From Nectonema munidae (taxonomy: Eukaryota > Nematomorpha > Nectonematoida > Nectonematidae): a stretch of DNA of 64,000 nucleotides. The DNA lies in assembly GCA_030549495.1 (NCBI GenBank), contig JAUIRK010000953.1, positions 772,001 to 836,000 of the forward strand, in the 5' to 3' direction. Below the pieces are notes generated by a model that saw only the letters and a program-made list of their open reading frames with translations, ran no database searches and had not been told where the DNA came from. A program made the translations under genes and the position numbers. Numbering within the stretch: the first letter of the stretch is position 1; each line of letters opens with the position of its first letter. This document shows positions 26,901 through 41,900 of the stretch, one piece after another.

Positions 26901-29900
26901 GCGCAGCGTGCATTGATAACCTGCCTCTAATGCTCTCGCATGTCGACAAATACAACTTTGAGGAGATGAAACTGCAGATATTGGAGTGGACGCTACGTCA
27001 CTTTGTTAAAATTTGGTCCAACGCATCATCCTTTCCCCTGTATGTTATGGAGCTTTCTCGTGATCACACCATCAACAATCTCGTATGCACATTTTTTAAT
27101 TTTTTTATTCCTTATATCACTGCGCCCAAATCAAGATTTATTTTCTATCATTCGGCATATCAATTCGATCAACGAAACATTCCAGGTGTAGATTAACTAA
27201 AATGGACTGGCGACGACCACTGTTTTCTCCTTTTTTTATATGAGCTTTTACGACATTAAATTATGACAGAATTCAAACTCTACCAAAACTACGCCTTCAA
27301 ATTTTACGCTCTGGATCCACTCTTCATCAAAATTAAAATTATGTTTTTTCTAGAGACTTTTTCAGGTGCAAATATTTTTCTATTTTTTCACTTCTGGGAT
27401 GAAATCTTATGAGCAAATATGCTACCCACGGTAAGAAACCTTTTCGTCAAAAAGGGGTTCTTGGAATGATCTCTTTTCTCATTTTATACTTTCAGCTCCG
27501 CACTAAAGTAATCCTTATGTTTGTAATAAAATCGTGTTTGTAATCACCACATATATTTAATAAAATAATGCAGTGTGTTAGCCACACATTTCTGATTTAG
27601 GCCGTCACATCGGGATTGGGAAAGAAGCGCAAACGGATTAGGGTTTTTTTTTTGAAATTTCAAAACTCAATTTTCAGATACCTTAATTTTAAAAGCAACA
27701 ACAACAAACTAATTTATCTAATGGACTAAGAATATATTCATTATTTATAAATTGGTGCAATACGATTTTAACTTTGGAAAAAATTGGGCTGATGAGAAAT
27801 GCGGGTCTACTCTATTGCAGACGCTTAGTTTCTCTATGTTGCTCCTTCTTTTTTTATATTTTTATAGACGTAATTTATCCTCTATTTATATACTTACACA
27901 TAAAACAATGGAAAAGCGTCTGAATTAAGAAAGGAGACTGGACGAGAAGTGGTGAAAAATGATTCGAGATGTGTAAAGATAGAATTTTAAGCGATTGAAC
28001 ACTCGTCACCCTCTATAAAGGAACAAAGATCTTTGAAAAATAAATGATGCTGATGATGATGACAAAATAAAGAATATAATGTGAGTTAGAATAAGCTTGG
28101 AAATCAGAACTTGAACAAACAAAATACATGATAATAAAATTACATATCAATTTTTAATTTTGGATTTAATCTTTTGAGTACTAGCGAATTCGCCAGGAGC
28201 TTCTGTGAGATTCGAATAAAAGAGTCTCAAGATACTTCGGAAAGGTAATTTTGATATCTTGTCTTTATAAATTTTATTTTAGAATATGCTCATTCTAAAC
28301 ACGCTACTCTATGGTGAAAAAAATAACTACCATTCTACAAATTCATATAGAAATCAAAATTATTTAATCTATTGCAAATCTCTACTATAAACAGATACAT
28401 AAATAACACATTTTATATCTCACATTCAAAAATCTTTTGAAAACTCAACTGAAAAAAAGGATTTCTAGCCTCATTTGGGAGGTGATTTTCTGACAGCAAG
28501 TATAAGGAATATTTAACACCCTACAATGAATGTCCTCATTGAATTCCATTTATTCATACTTAGGAGTAGTGCTGTACGATGATTTTAAAATAGTTGATGT
28601 TATCTCTGCTATTTTTATTAAAAAAGTTCAATATCTTTTTTACTTATAAACTTAAAGTGACCACCCATGCTAAAAAATTTTTTCAAACTACAATGCTGGT
28701 GTATTCAACTTCACACTTGTTTGCGTTCTCTTGAACATTTTGCTGTGTATATGCTCAATTATAAAATGTTTTAAGCATAATTTGAAGGATCATTTAAAAA
28801 TGTTGTCAGATGTTTTGAAGGATAGCTCATATGATCAGTAGGCCCGCGATAAATACTTAATGCTTTTGAAAATCTCTTGCAATCAAGGGAATTAATGGAA
28901 TTAAAGTTTTTTTTTCATATTATCATTAATTTCTTGCTATAATGTTTTTTCCTTTTTGTCTGTTTCATATAATTGTAATTAAATCCTTCTTCTTCAATGA
29001 AATACAGTAGACCACCGTTAATTCGGACCCTCGTTAACTTGGATATCGGATAAGACGGACCGTGAGCGAGAATACAAATGTGTGCCCTCATAGGCTTACA
29101 AGGGGTCATTTTCATTGACTTTTTTAATTTGCTTTGGCTTACAAGCAGCCATTTTATTTTTTTACTCCATAGGTAGTTCGCGGTCATTCTAAATTTTGAC
29201 GTTATTCCAAAGCTTGTTGTGGCTATAAATTCGTCCAATTTGAAATATTTTTTCTACCATATATATATATATAGTAGACCCTCTGTTATGTCGGACAATC
29301 GGCATAGTCGAACACCCTTCTCTCCCGTGTAGTCCGACTTAACGAGGGTCTACTGTAATTTAAGAAAATCAACGTGATTTAAAAGGTGAGTAGAATTTTA
29401 TTTCAAGCAAGAGATGCTTTTAGTTAAATATTTATGTTCTTACTGATTAAAAAGGGTGTTCTCAAGAATTAACGCAAAATAATGAAACGTTTTAAATATA
29501 ATGGGAAAAAACACTTTTATTGAAATTATAGATAGGATGATATAAAAGAAAAGATTTGAAAACCAAATATTTTCAACATTTGATATAAAAAAGTATTTTT
29601 TTTTTAAAAATGAAATCAAATGCAAATGTTGTATAGAAATATTTTTGCAAGAAGACGGAAATTCAAATTGCTTCAAATGACGTAGTTAGTCTTTCTAGTG
29701 TTAACTCCATCTTTACCATATCTTAAATCGTGCTTTTAATTATACTGTGACGTGTAAACTTTTTGCTCGTAGTTTAATTTCACAAAATCAGCGGAAAAAA
29801 AAATTTCGGGAGATTAAATTCCAGAATTTTGAACTTTTTTTATATGAATTTTTAAAGTAAAAATTATTTGTAAAACAAAATCAAACTTTTTGCCAATATT

Positions 29901-32900
29901 TTTATTTAAAAACAAATACGAAAAAATGAAATAGATTCCAAAAATTCCATAGAACTATTTTATTTTTTTAACATTGAGTATACCTGTGTTTTTCCAGCCT
30001 TGCAGCAAAATATTTTTGCGTGTTTGGATGTGCAATCAAATGCTGACAACTGCCATTTACCATGAAATGGTCTTAAAATTGAGAGTTTTGAATCAACTTT
30101 AACGTTATCTACAGATTTACCATATTTTAAGTGTAAAAAAGCTTCATCTACGTACCATGGAGTAAATTTTTTTCAGTGATATATAAATATATAAAATCTG
30201 AAAATGTATAGGCCGAAATTTCTTTTCAAGCGATAATTCTTTGTGAAATTTCGCGAAGGTAAAGTACTCTACAATATTTTTATTTCGTAATTATACTTAC
30301 AGTAGACACCTGTGTTAATAGTATTTCCACCCCATTTGATATATATATGTATATGTATATGTTTCCACTTTGTCTGTCTTTTGTCCTCCTACTTTTTTCC
30401 TTCTCTTTTTGTTTTTAGAGTATCGACAATGCACTCAACCTGTACACCTCTTGCTCGCACAAAAGCATTCGCATTCGCTGTCTTAAGCAAAGAAGCAAAG
30501 TTTTGGAAAATTTCGAAAAAGTTCAACTCGCGTGTGTATCCTTCGTTCTTTCGCATCCGTTAGCCTTCATTGCATCTCCTTCATTTAGAGAATTTGCAAT
30601 AAAAGTGAACTTTTTTTATTGCGACTTCCTTTTTGCATTTGGTGGGTTCTCTCCAGCAAACACTTTAACCCCATGTCCTCAACAATATTGCGCGATGTGT
30701 GACAATATGACATATTGCCTTAAATTTAAAAAGTTTCTGTAGTTTTGACTAAATTAAAAGACATTCGATTGCAATTGTTTATCACGTTTTGTGACAGAAT
30801 TTGAGAATTTTCATATCTTTTAGCGGTTTTCTTTAATCTAGACTAAGTCCTAGTTAAAATTTCTTAAAACAATTTCGCTATATTCTTCTTTTAGTTTATT
30901 AATATCGTGTTATTCTTATAAAGTAAGTAGACTTAGCGTCATTTGAAAATGTTCACACTTTAAAACATACCTCATTAACTTCATTTTTAATTTAGTTTTA
31001 CATTTGCTCAGGCAAATTCTAAAGCCGTGAATCGCAAAGTGTGTGGCGGCATACACGGCCCAATGGGGGAGTTTATAAATTTATTTACAAATAATAACTT
31101 TTAGCTATAAATTTTGGATATCAAAATAAGCAAAAATTTTCTTCCACAATTTGGAATTGACTAAAATAGTTTTATTCCTTCCCAGAGATTGTATGGTGAT
31201 GGATTTAGTCCTGTAAATAAAATTTTAAGTAATGAGATGATGTAAGAGTGGTGATATGATAATTAAATTCAGTAACATCAAACCAAGCATTAAAATTTTG
31301 TCTTTCGGAAAACGCGACTTTTGGGTTGGATATCGGTTTCAATTTCAAATTTTATTAATTTTTTATACGGTTAATAACTCCCGGCTTAATCAAAAAAATC
31401 ATCGCTTCAGATCAGTAAATCGTGTGAAACAATGTGAAATTCTACTTTCCTTTTTCTTGAATCAATTATGCATCTTTATAGCGAATTCTTTATGCGAATA
31501 TATATATATCACAGTCCAGAATAAGGTGATAATTATGATAAAAATTTATATCAAAAAACTTATTTATTAAACATGAAAATAATTGATCGATATTTTATTT
31601 ATCCTTATAAATATAATTTACCAATTCATTTGAAATAACTCCTATCTGCTCTTTTTTGTATATTACGCAATACATGTGTTATATAACTTCTTTTACAATC
31701 TTCTTTACTTACTTGTGATAGCTGAGAACACATTTTAAAATACACGTTAAAATTTAAAATGGTTTATTTGAAATCAGTGACTATTAAAATCTATAGAGAT
31801 ACAGTAATACTGCAAAAAATGTATCATCCTAATGCACTTTTTTCAAAATCCAAATTTTGACTTGATACCAGGAAATGAGGAGTAAAATCTGCCTACTCTA
31901 TGGCCTCACCCAACAGACACCCAACAGAAGTGTCAAATCACGATTAAACATGACCCTAAGTTGAAATTTCTTATTGGAATATATGTAAATAAAATCCAAA
32001 TTTGTTTATTTTTTTCCTTAACCGTTCTTAAAGGTGATTATTTTTTACCGGTTATCCAGAGGTGAATATATATTTATTTTTGAGAGTTTGAAAAACTCCC
32101 AGCCTCCATTGGAAACTTTCGTGAGAAGCAAGAAGCTGCTGTTAAATTGCCTTTAGAAATGTTCAAAAAATATGGTTGCATATTGTGTCTAAATAAATAT
32201 AGCCATCTCAATTGTTTTATTAATATCTGGTGATTATGTAAAAAAATAATTTAGTAGGAAGGAAGGAAAAATCTGTAAATTTTTATAACTTTGGAGGAAA
32301 AAATCTATTTTTCCTTATTTTGTAAGAAAAAAAATCCGTATTTTTACTTATTTTCTTCCTACTTTAGAAAAATGACTGATTTTTTACCTCTACTTTCGGT
32401 CGACGCAAACTTGGAAATTATCTGCCTCAGAAATAAATATTTGTCTTCGCATTATTTATGGATTTAATAAATGACGACATTGCTCAGTTTTGCACAGACC
32501 CTTTTGGCGTAGTTCTAATTGTTTAATTAGTTGAATATTTGCTATTTTGCTTGAATTTTAGAAAAACCCGCACCGCCAAAAAGATTTGTGCGAAAAAAGT
32601 CCGTATCAAACCGTCCTAACTCCAATGAATGATGAAGGTTTTCCCATACATTATTATTCTTATTATCTATTATTACTCAATGGATTGGGTAAAGATTTCA
32701 AACATTTAAAAGTTTCAAAAAATGATAATCTTATATTAATCAACCACTGATGGGATAGCCAACAAGCTATTGCAAAGATGTAGAAGAAATAGTCAAAACT
32801 CTGCTTTTTTGACGACTGTAAAATAGAGCCTGTCTAATTTAAATTGATTAATTCTATATTTGCCAGCAATAGACTTGATTGATGTTCCCTTGTGAAAATG

Positions 32901-35900
32901 ACTCAAAGTGAACATGAAAAACAAAATTATAAATGTGCAGAATAATTTCGAAGTGTTAAAGTCCTTTACCAAAAGCAAGAAGTATAAAAGAAGAGAAACA
33001 CGTAAAATGATAGCATAGAGTGGCCGTATTTATGTGCCATGTATGTATAATATATTCTAAGGCGCATTCATAGATGGTAGTGCTGAAACTCAATTCAGTT
33101 GTATACCTTTTGCTTTTGATAAAGGGAGGTTATGCTCCTAAATTACCCATCAAATGGTGTCCAGTTTTCATATTTTTGATTTAATGATATACTTTTTGAA
33201 TTCGTTTGGATAAAATAAAAAGTAATTTTTCTCGTAAATTTATTTTATTTAAGAGAGATTTATCTGCATATTTTTAGATTAGATCTTTTAATTAGGCCAA
33301 AAGTTGATTTATATTCGTTTATTTAATGAAATATTTCTGCATTCGCTCTTGTTCGTTTTGAGCGCGCTCATAGCGTTATATACAAATTTTTTACTTTTTC
33401 GCATTTTTGTGCAGAAAGATCATGATCATTTAAAAGAAGAGCTCTCTAAGCTGAAGCTGAACTTTGAATCCATTTCTTTGCACACGCTTTCCCAAGTTTA
33501 CATAAATTCCGCTTCAATCCTTTCCTCATCTACAATCAAATCCGTACTTTCACTTTATTATTTCATGATATGCAAGATGTGGAATCCAGCACGCCCTGAA
33601 TCTGGAATGTTTTAATAGCCGGGGTCACGGCTATTTTCTTTTTTCAAATGCCTTTTATAAATTCTTTTCTGTCTTTCATTAGTTTAATACCATTTCAGAT
33701 TGCGCCCATAGAACTCCAAGAACAATATTAGTAGAAAAATGGCTAGGGGATGATATGTTTTCTGTGATTATGCAATTTTTAAACCTCTTAGCTTGACCGC
33801 ATAAACTGGCCAACCGTTTCTGTCTTTTATTATCGCGAGTTGCCATTATATTTTGTATGTTCTCTGAATTCTTTTAGAAAGTTCAGCCTGTAATTATGAC
33901 ATAATAATTTTTTGAAATGTGATTTGTCAAGAAATAAATATTATAAAAGAAAGATGCATGGGTCCCCAATGAAATGTATATATATATATATCAGAGGTCT
34001 GGCAAGACCTCCGGGGAGACAACACGCAAAACTTGCCAGCCTTATTATATATTTAAATGTGTAAATCGTAAAATGCTTAAAAAATATACTTAAAATAAAA
34101 ATTTTCAAAAAATATTTTACATACATATTGAAAGCCACATTTCAAAAATTCTACCTAAAAGTTCAAAAAATTTAACTTTGAAATTGCAGTTTTATTTCAT
34201 AAAAACTATATGATTGGTTGAAATGTTTATGTAATATATAATAATAATAATAATAATACTAATACTACCAATACTACTTTTTGAAAATTTTTACTTGTTT
34301 GATTTGAAGAAAGAATTCAACTGTTTTTCAATATTTCTTTTTCATGATATATATATCATTAGAAAGCTTATCGTTTGCTACATACTCTAGAATAATTTAT
34401 TTTTGCAAAAGTTTTAACAAATTTTAATAAATGGACTTTACTTCGAAAAATTTTGTCTAAATTTTTGAAAAAATTACGGACCACCTTTTTGTTTACGCAT
34501 AATGTGAAGATTTTTAAAAAAATTGAATGAAAATGATATCATTGGAAAGGTATACTCTTTGTGGTTAACATAGGCTAGGTTATACAAATAAATATATTTT
34601 CATTTTTCCAAAATCTGCTTTTATGTGAGGTCAGTCAAGTTTTATCTAGTTTCAAAAAATACCAATAATAATTAACGTTCTTAATTTATATAATATTTTT
34701 TCAATATTTTATATTCACAAAGGTAAAATATGATTTTTTACATTTTAAAATTTCATAGTTGAAGAAAACTGTCGAAAATTAATATATATTTTTTACTTTT
34801 TATGGGTCAGTAGTACAGGTCAGTATAATGTTTTTCTAATAAATTTAAAATTATTTTTAAAGTGAAAAATGTTGATCGAATGTACAAGATTTGAAGCTAT
34901 ACTCTTTGTGGGTAAAATAGGCTAGGTTTTACAAATAAATATATTTTTATTTTTCCAAAATCCGCTTTTATGTGAGGTCAGTCAACTTTTATCTAGTTTC
35001 AAAAAATACCAATAATTAACGTGATGAGTTTATATATTATTTCTTCAAAATTTTATATTCACAAAGGCAGAATATGGTTTTTAACATTTTAAAATGTCAT
35101 AGTTAAATAAAACTGTCGAAAATTAATATTTATTTTTTACTTTTTATGGGTCAGTAGTATAGGTCAGTATAATATTTTTCTAATAAATTTTAAATTATTT
35201 TTCAAGTGAAAAATGTCGATTAAATGTACGAGTTTTGTTTGATAATCGTAGTCTACTTTTATTTAGTTTAGATACAACCTTTCTAATTTTTAACGAAGGG
35301 CATTCGTTATATTTATACCGACAGTGTGCGAGGAATAAATCACATTATTGATTGATTTTAGAGCATAATTATGCGAAGAAAGATGAACACATGTTGCATT
35401 ACGCGTTTGTGAGCGCAGTGAATTCTTATCTCGCATACGCTTCACCACATCTTTAGCACGCGTGTGTGGTTTATTAATGTCGATTGAATGTACGAATTTT
35501 GTTTGATAATCGTAGTCTACTTTTATTTAGTTTAGATACAACCTTTCTAATTTTTAACGAAGGGCATTCGTTATATTTATACCGACAGTGTGCGAATAAT
35601 AAATCACATTATTGATTGATTTTAGAGCATAACTATGCGAAGAAAGATGAACACATGTTGCATTACGCGTTTGTGAGCGCAGTGAATTCTTATCTCGCAT
35701 ACGCTTCACCACATCTTTAGCACGCGTGTGTGGTTTATTTTATCGGGCTAGTGTACGCTAAGTTTATTTGTAGTGTTCCTAGCTTAAATCTTAGTCAAAT
35801 ATTAAAACGCTTATAACTTTCACATTTCTCAACAAAATGCATCATGCGATATACCAAATTAAAGCATTTTTTATGGGCTTTCAGAATACATTACTTATAT

Positions 35901-38900
35901 CACAAGTACTTAAGAAATACCATTTTACTGTTTTTATTTTCCATGGGCTTCATACCATTAATTAGCAGATAAGGGATGCATTTTAAACTAAAGCTCCTTT
36001 CATTAGGACAAATTTTTACCTATATTATGTGACAATTTCCAGCACAATTATAAAGCGACTCTACTCTCAGAATCTAAATTTATTTGTAGATTTTTATAAA
36101 ATAGTATTAGTTTTTCCATTTTTTTTATAAATTAACCTTCGTTTTTTTTATTGGTCAGTATAATGTTTTTCTAATAAATTTAAAATTATTTTTGAAGTTA
36201 AAAATGTAGATCGAATGTACAAGTTTTGTTGGATAATCGTAGTCCACTATTTATTTTTAGATTTTTATAAAATCATTTTAGTTTTTGGTTTTTTATAAAT
36301 TAACATTCGTTTTTTACTTCTTTTGAATAATCATCCAAAATTTAAGTGCGGGTTTGATTTACACTTTGATTCGAAAAAAATATGTTTTGGATAAATATTT
36401 TTTTTATTATTGTTTACTGCATATAAATTTCTAAAGAGAAGATAAATAGATCAAAATATGTGTTTTAATCAATTTTTCTCAATAAGTATTGAAGCTATGA
36501 GGTAGCAAAATATGAACAGAAAGTTTGATATTTTTTGATTTTTTAAAGAATATTTTTCGATTCTTTGATCACAGAATTTTATTTTGATTATTTGACAAAT
36601 ATAATATTTAAAATCGTCCAAATTGCAAAGTATAGGTATTTTAAACAAAGCAGTAATATATTTGAAGAAATAATTTTCAGTATAAAGAGTTTAGAAAACT
36701 CTTCTCTAATATGTAATGATATATTCTCATAACCTGTACGGTTGAACGCGGGTAGACAACTTGCGTTTTATCTCCAACCCGTATATTACGATGATTCTTC
36801 TCCAACCTGTATTCTACGATGATTCATCTCCAAACTATATACTACAATGATTCATCTCTAACCTGTATACTACGATGATTCATCTCTAACCTGTATACTA
36901 CGATGATTCATCTTCAACCTGTATACTACGATGGTTTCTATTCCATGTACAAATAACTAGGGAGACAATGTTCAACTTTCTGTTCACATTCTGCTAGATG
37001 TAAGATTTGATATACCTCATTCGGGGGAGACGATGCTACATAAGTTATTACCTATATACATTATACCTGTATACTACGATGGTTCATCTCCAACCTGTAT
37101 ACCGCGATAATTCATATCAAAGAATCGAAAAATATTTTTTAAAAAATAAAAAAATATCAAACTTTCTGTTCATATTTTGCTACCTCATACGATGTTACAA
37201 AAGTTATTACCTATACTTTGCAATTTGCACGATTTTAAATATTATATTTGTCGAATAATCAAAGAATCGAAAAATGTTCAAATCAAAAAATATTTATTCT
37301 TTTTAAATATATCGTTGGCTCCCCTTACTTTTAGTTACGTATGTGCATAATTTGATAAAAATTAATTATTAAAGACTAGGTTTATCTTTCAATTTTAAAA
37401 GTAAGGGGAGCCAACGATATATTTAAAAAGAATAAATATTTTTTTGATTTGAACATTTTTCGATTCTTTGATTATTCGACAAATATAATATTTAAAATCG
37501 TGCAAATTGCAAAGTATAGGTAATAACTTTTGTAACATCGTATGAGGTAGCAAAATATGAACAGAAAGTTTGATATTTTTTTATTTTTTAAAAAATATTT
37601 TTCGATTCTTTGATATGAATTATCGCGGTATACAGGTTGGAGATGAACCATCGTAGTATACAGGTATAATGTATATAGGTAATAACTTATGTAGCATCGT
37701 CTCCCCGAATGAGGTATATCAAATCTTACATCTAGCAGAATGTGAACAGAAAGTTGAACATTGTCTCCCTAGTTATTTGTACATGGAATAGAAACCATCG
37801 TAGTATACAGGTTGAAGATGAATCATCGTAGTATACAGGTTAGAGATGAATCATCGTAGTATACAGGTTAGAGATGAATCATTGTAGTATATAGTTTGGA
37901 GATGAATCATCGTAGAATACAGGTTGGAGAAGAATCATCGTAATATACGGGTTGGAGATAAAACGCAAGTTGTCTACCCGCGTTCAACCGTACAGGTTAT
38001 GAGAATCAATATATATATATATATATATATATAAAGATACTCGTTTCCTTAAGAAATATCCATATTTTAAATTATTTTGATTGAGCCAACTTTTTATGCT
38101 AAATATTCTTCTTGATAAATCACTCTTCCCTGATTTTTGGGTTTGTTTTACACAGCTATGTCTTTTGCATGCGTTAAAATTTGGCATCTACCTTATTTAT
38201 TTATTTATGAAAAATTTATTCAAGTATGCTCTTAAGTTTCCTTCTTTTTTCGTTTGATATCCTAACCATTTTTTTTTTACAACTTTTTAGAATTTCCAAA
38301 TTTTTTTGCACAAACTCAAACATAATCTACTACGCTATTTTCATACGTATAAACAATCTCATCAAGATTCCTTTTCTTGGTGTTCAGAAATTCAAAAAGG
38401 TTTTCCTTATATTTTGTGTTAGGGAAGTGATGTATAAATCTCGTGTTTTTCTTTTGTCTGCCTTATACCACTATTTCTATATTTTCTGCTTGCTTCTAGC
38501 TGTGTTCGAGAACAGTTCAGGAATAGAAATTTATGAAAACTAGAATTTGAAATATTTAATTGTTAAAATTTTTTCTTTAGTTTAAAAAGATTTTTCGTCA
38601 CCACATACCCTACTTCGACTAAGACTGATTGAAAGCTTTTTTGATGGTGAACTTGATTAACTACACTACTGACTAATTTTAATGTTTAGATCTTTCAAAT
38701 ATTATCAGATAAATGATTCCATTTTAACTGTCCTTTCAGAAAGCTTTATAATGAACTTTATTTGTTATCTGAACATCATTTCATCCAATAACCATTTTGG
38801 GGAAAGGAGAGACTTGCGCATCTAAATAAAATTGTTCTTCTCATTTAGCATTTTTTTAATTGAAATTTTTTACATGTGCTTCAAATGTATAATGAGGTAA

Positions 38901-41900
38901 ATTCTTGAAAATGTAGCGCTAAAATTAACGATTTTAACACCTAGGACATTTCAAAGAAATATTCTGACTAAACCAATTATTTGGCTTATAAATATGAAAA
39001 TATAAAGTTATTCCCACAATGCTGATAGGCAAACCCTCACAAAAGCTTTACAAAGAGTTCGATTTTGCTCATATTTCACTAAAAACTCTATTTTCTTCGA
39101 TTTTTCATTTCTTTTCACTTTAGACATAATCCCGCCCATGTAAATAATGTTCTGAGCTTTTACTCTCTGCGGTTTGTATATGTAAATTATAGAAGCTATA
39201 GCTTGAAAAGCCATATTTAAAACCACGTTCATGAATCCTTGTTATTTGATTCCTTCCTCACTGTAATCTTGTCTAAGCGCTTTCAATCTTTAATTTAACA
39301 CTTCTTTTTCTTGACATCTTTTTTTTTGCTAAAATCTTTTCTTTTTAAGTGTGAGCACTTTGAAGTTTTTTATGGGTTTAAAATATTCTTGTCTTTATAT
39401 CAAAGTCAGCAATATAACTTATTCAAAAGACCTAATCGTTAGTAGATAGTTTAAAATTTAGTATATTTATTTAAGATAAATTTTGTCGACATCATTGCCT
39501 CACTGTTTGTGACTGTTGTTGGGCGTGAGTAAGGTTGGTTAGATACTGGGTTTCGATAACTCAAGGTCTTGGGTTCGATCCCGCATCGAGCCAACTTTCT
39601 TCATAGTTCGATACAAGCGGCGCAATTGTGCCTTCTCGATGAAAACAACCCCACGGTACCTTTACCTTTACCATTGCTTACCTAAAAGTCCAATTCTTAA
39701 TTCACACATTAAAATCAGATTTATTTGAGAGTTTCATAATGGAATACACCATGTGTCACTGCTCTTGTTCAACCGTGGCATTACTTTCTGAAATTTGTAC
39801 ACTCCTTAACCATAAGACTGACTACCACCATATTATTTTCTTCTCCAGGGTGACGTTTCTTGGATATCTAGCTGCCATGACTTTCGTTTATTTTCGTTAA
39901 CATGCAACAAGAATTGATTTAAAACCATCGATAAAATATATAGCCAAAAGTATTAATAGGCTGGCTATTTAAGAGCAACCGAAAAGCATGCACACTGCCA
40001 TGTTCTACGCCTTCATTTATATATACCGGGTAGCGGATTGATAATAATAAGTATTGCAAACATAAGAAAAATTAGAAAACTTTTGGAGATGCCAGTTTTT
40101 GTTCATTTTGTGATTGACCATAACACACTTATGACGATTTTTCTCCTTCCTATCGTTTAACAAAAGAAAATGAGTATGCATTGGAATATTCAGTTTTTTT
40201 CTCATATAAATAGAGTATAAACGCGCATATTCTTCACGTGTCAAATTTTTTTCTTCTCATTCTCTATATTTGATGATAAAAGAAATCATCATCCTTCTAT
40301 TTTAACGGCGATGATCAATCCCAGCAAGCTGGGGTGAGCCGAATCAACAAAGATAACAGTTAGACAAACTGATTCAAGTAATCTTGATTTTGCGTCTCCA
40401 GTACAGCCTCTCTTTTTCATCACGAAGTTTAAGTCCTAAACTTTTCATATCCTTCTTAATATTTTCCATCCAGGTGAGTTTAGGTTTCCTTTTCTCTCTT
40501 CTACCGAAACTTCATTCTTTGATGATAAAAGAAATAATAATACAATGGACAATCACTAATCAGAATGATCGCAACTGACCTGTTTCGTGATTAGTGATTT
40601 TTCTTGATTATCTGTGGACAAAATTTAGTTTTATTTGACTCAATATTTTACTTGTCTAGTTTTGATCTACACATTTAGGTTCAAAGTATAAAAGTAAAAT
40701 GGGATTTATTGAAATAAAAAGAACGAATTAAACATTTTAAATGAGAGAAAAGGGAAAAAATAATTCAAAATCTGCATTAATTATTATTATTATACTTTGA
40801 AAGTAATGAATTTTCAAAAATGTGTTTCTTATGAAGAGTGTTTTTTGGAGATTAGTTTTGCATACATTCAAAAGCTCACATATATATTGTACATTTAATG
40901 AGGACTTTAATCTTCACCATAAACCAATTTGCTAAATTAGGCAACACATTTTAAAGCTGCTTTTTTATTCGCTGGAAGTTAGGACTAGTAGGGCGAAAGC
41001 TTTAACTTAGGATATAGTTAATTCTTAAGTGAACATTTTTAGCCTGTTCTTATTTCTCCAGATACTTTTACGAATCTAATCTCATTTTATCAGGCGTATT
41101 CTAATTCATTTGCCTTTTTTTTTTAATTTTATTATAATATTTATTCAAATTATAAAAGGGCCGGATTTGCTATAGTCAAGTGTACTAATTTGTCTCATAA
41201 TTATTACCCATTTTCCACACTTTACTTCTTTCCAATATTTTAAAAAGACTCATTTGGTCTTCTTTTGTGACACCTTTTACATCTCTGTTTCTTTTGTGGA
41301 GCATTGTGTCTAGTCACGTATTGATAATTAAGAATATTGAGTACATGAAAAATGGCATATTTTCAAGTTTTCATTCATTTTTAGGAAATTAATGTTATAT
41401 TTATCGTCGTTGAGCCATGAAAATGTTTTGTAAAGTTTTGTTTTGTCAGTGAACAGAAAATATTTTTAAAAATTCGCCATCTCTATTAACAAATCATATT
41501 TTGTTTGGCTTTTTCAAAGCTATAATTATTTTTGAATAAACAATATATTTTATTTCAGAATTGAAATCTACGAGTAACTCACAAGTAATTTTTTCTATAA
41601 TTCCAATTCAATATTTATACTTAAATTTCTATTCTATAAAACACTAAAATGTTTTCCAGCTTTTTTTTAAACCAGTGTATGTACGAAGTTAGTTAGAACA
41701 AAAAATGTGTAAACTCTTATTTTGAAATTTATTATAAATTTAAAATATATACTATGAAATCCAAATAATTAATTGAACTAATTACGTTAAAATATATAAA
41801 TTAATTTTTACATCTAAAGCATGTTTTGTATTCATTCCTAATCAAATATGTTATTGTGTAACATTACAATAAATGTGTTCGAAATGTCAGGCATTTGTAT

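Larger units (their letters stand above)
36723..38006. repeat. 1.28-kb near-perfect palindrome
   Basis: Left arm 36723 to about 37332 and right arm about 37397 to 38006 are reverse complements, separated by 64 bases. I checked outer (36745 with 37984), middle (the ATTCGGGG word, 37014-37040 with 37690-37715) and inner (37332 with 37397) anchor points and saw only two single-base length differences. Each arm contains a 28-bp tandem array. It lies in intron 12 of the BTBD8-like gene. An RNA spanning it could fold into a stem of about 610 bp. It is non-coding. An assembly artefact cannot be excluded by eye. Confidence 0.88.

Noticed and set aside
27040-27082. Strong donors GTATGT (27040) and GTATGC (27083) as the end of exon 9
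   Set aside because: They leave phases that cannot be joined to the family-like frame of exon 10; kept only as alternatives.
27245-27360. Additional BTBD8-like exon (FYDIKL / NSNSTKTTPSNFTLW / FKLYQNYAFKFYALD)
   Set aside because: Balanced composition caught the eye, but no frame has matching phases with exons 10 and 11, and none resembles the family.
28915-29238. 107-codon minus-strand open frame
   Set aside because: It overlaps the ends of nested MITEs and has no protein-family signature; explained by the repeat.
36768-37961. CRISPR-like array
   Set aside because: The 28-bp units are directly head-to-tail with no unique spacers, in a eukaryotic intron.
38226-38543. 105-codon plus frame as the coding frame around exon 13
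   Set aside because: Hydrophobic, low-complexity translation; the shorter frame 38291-38399 fits both splice phases and the BTBD8 pattern.
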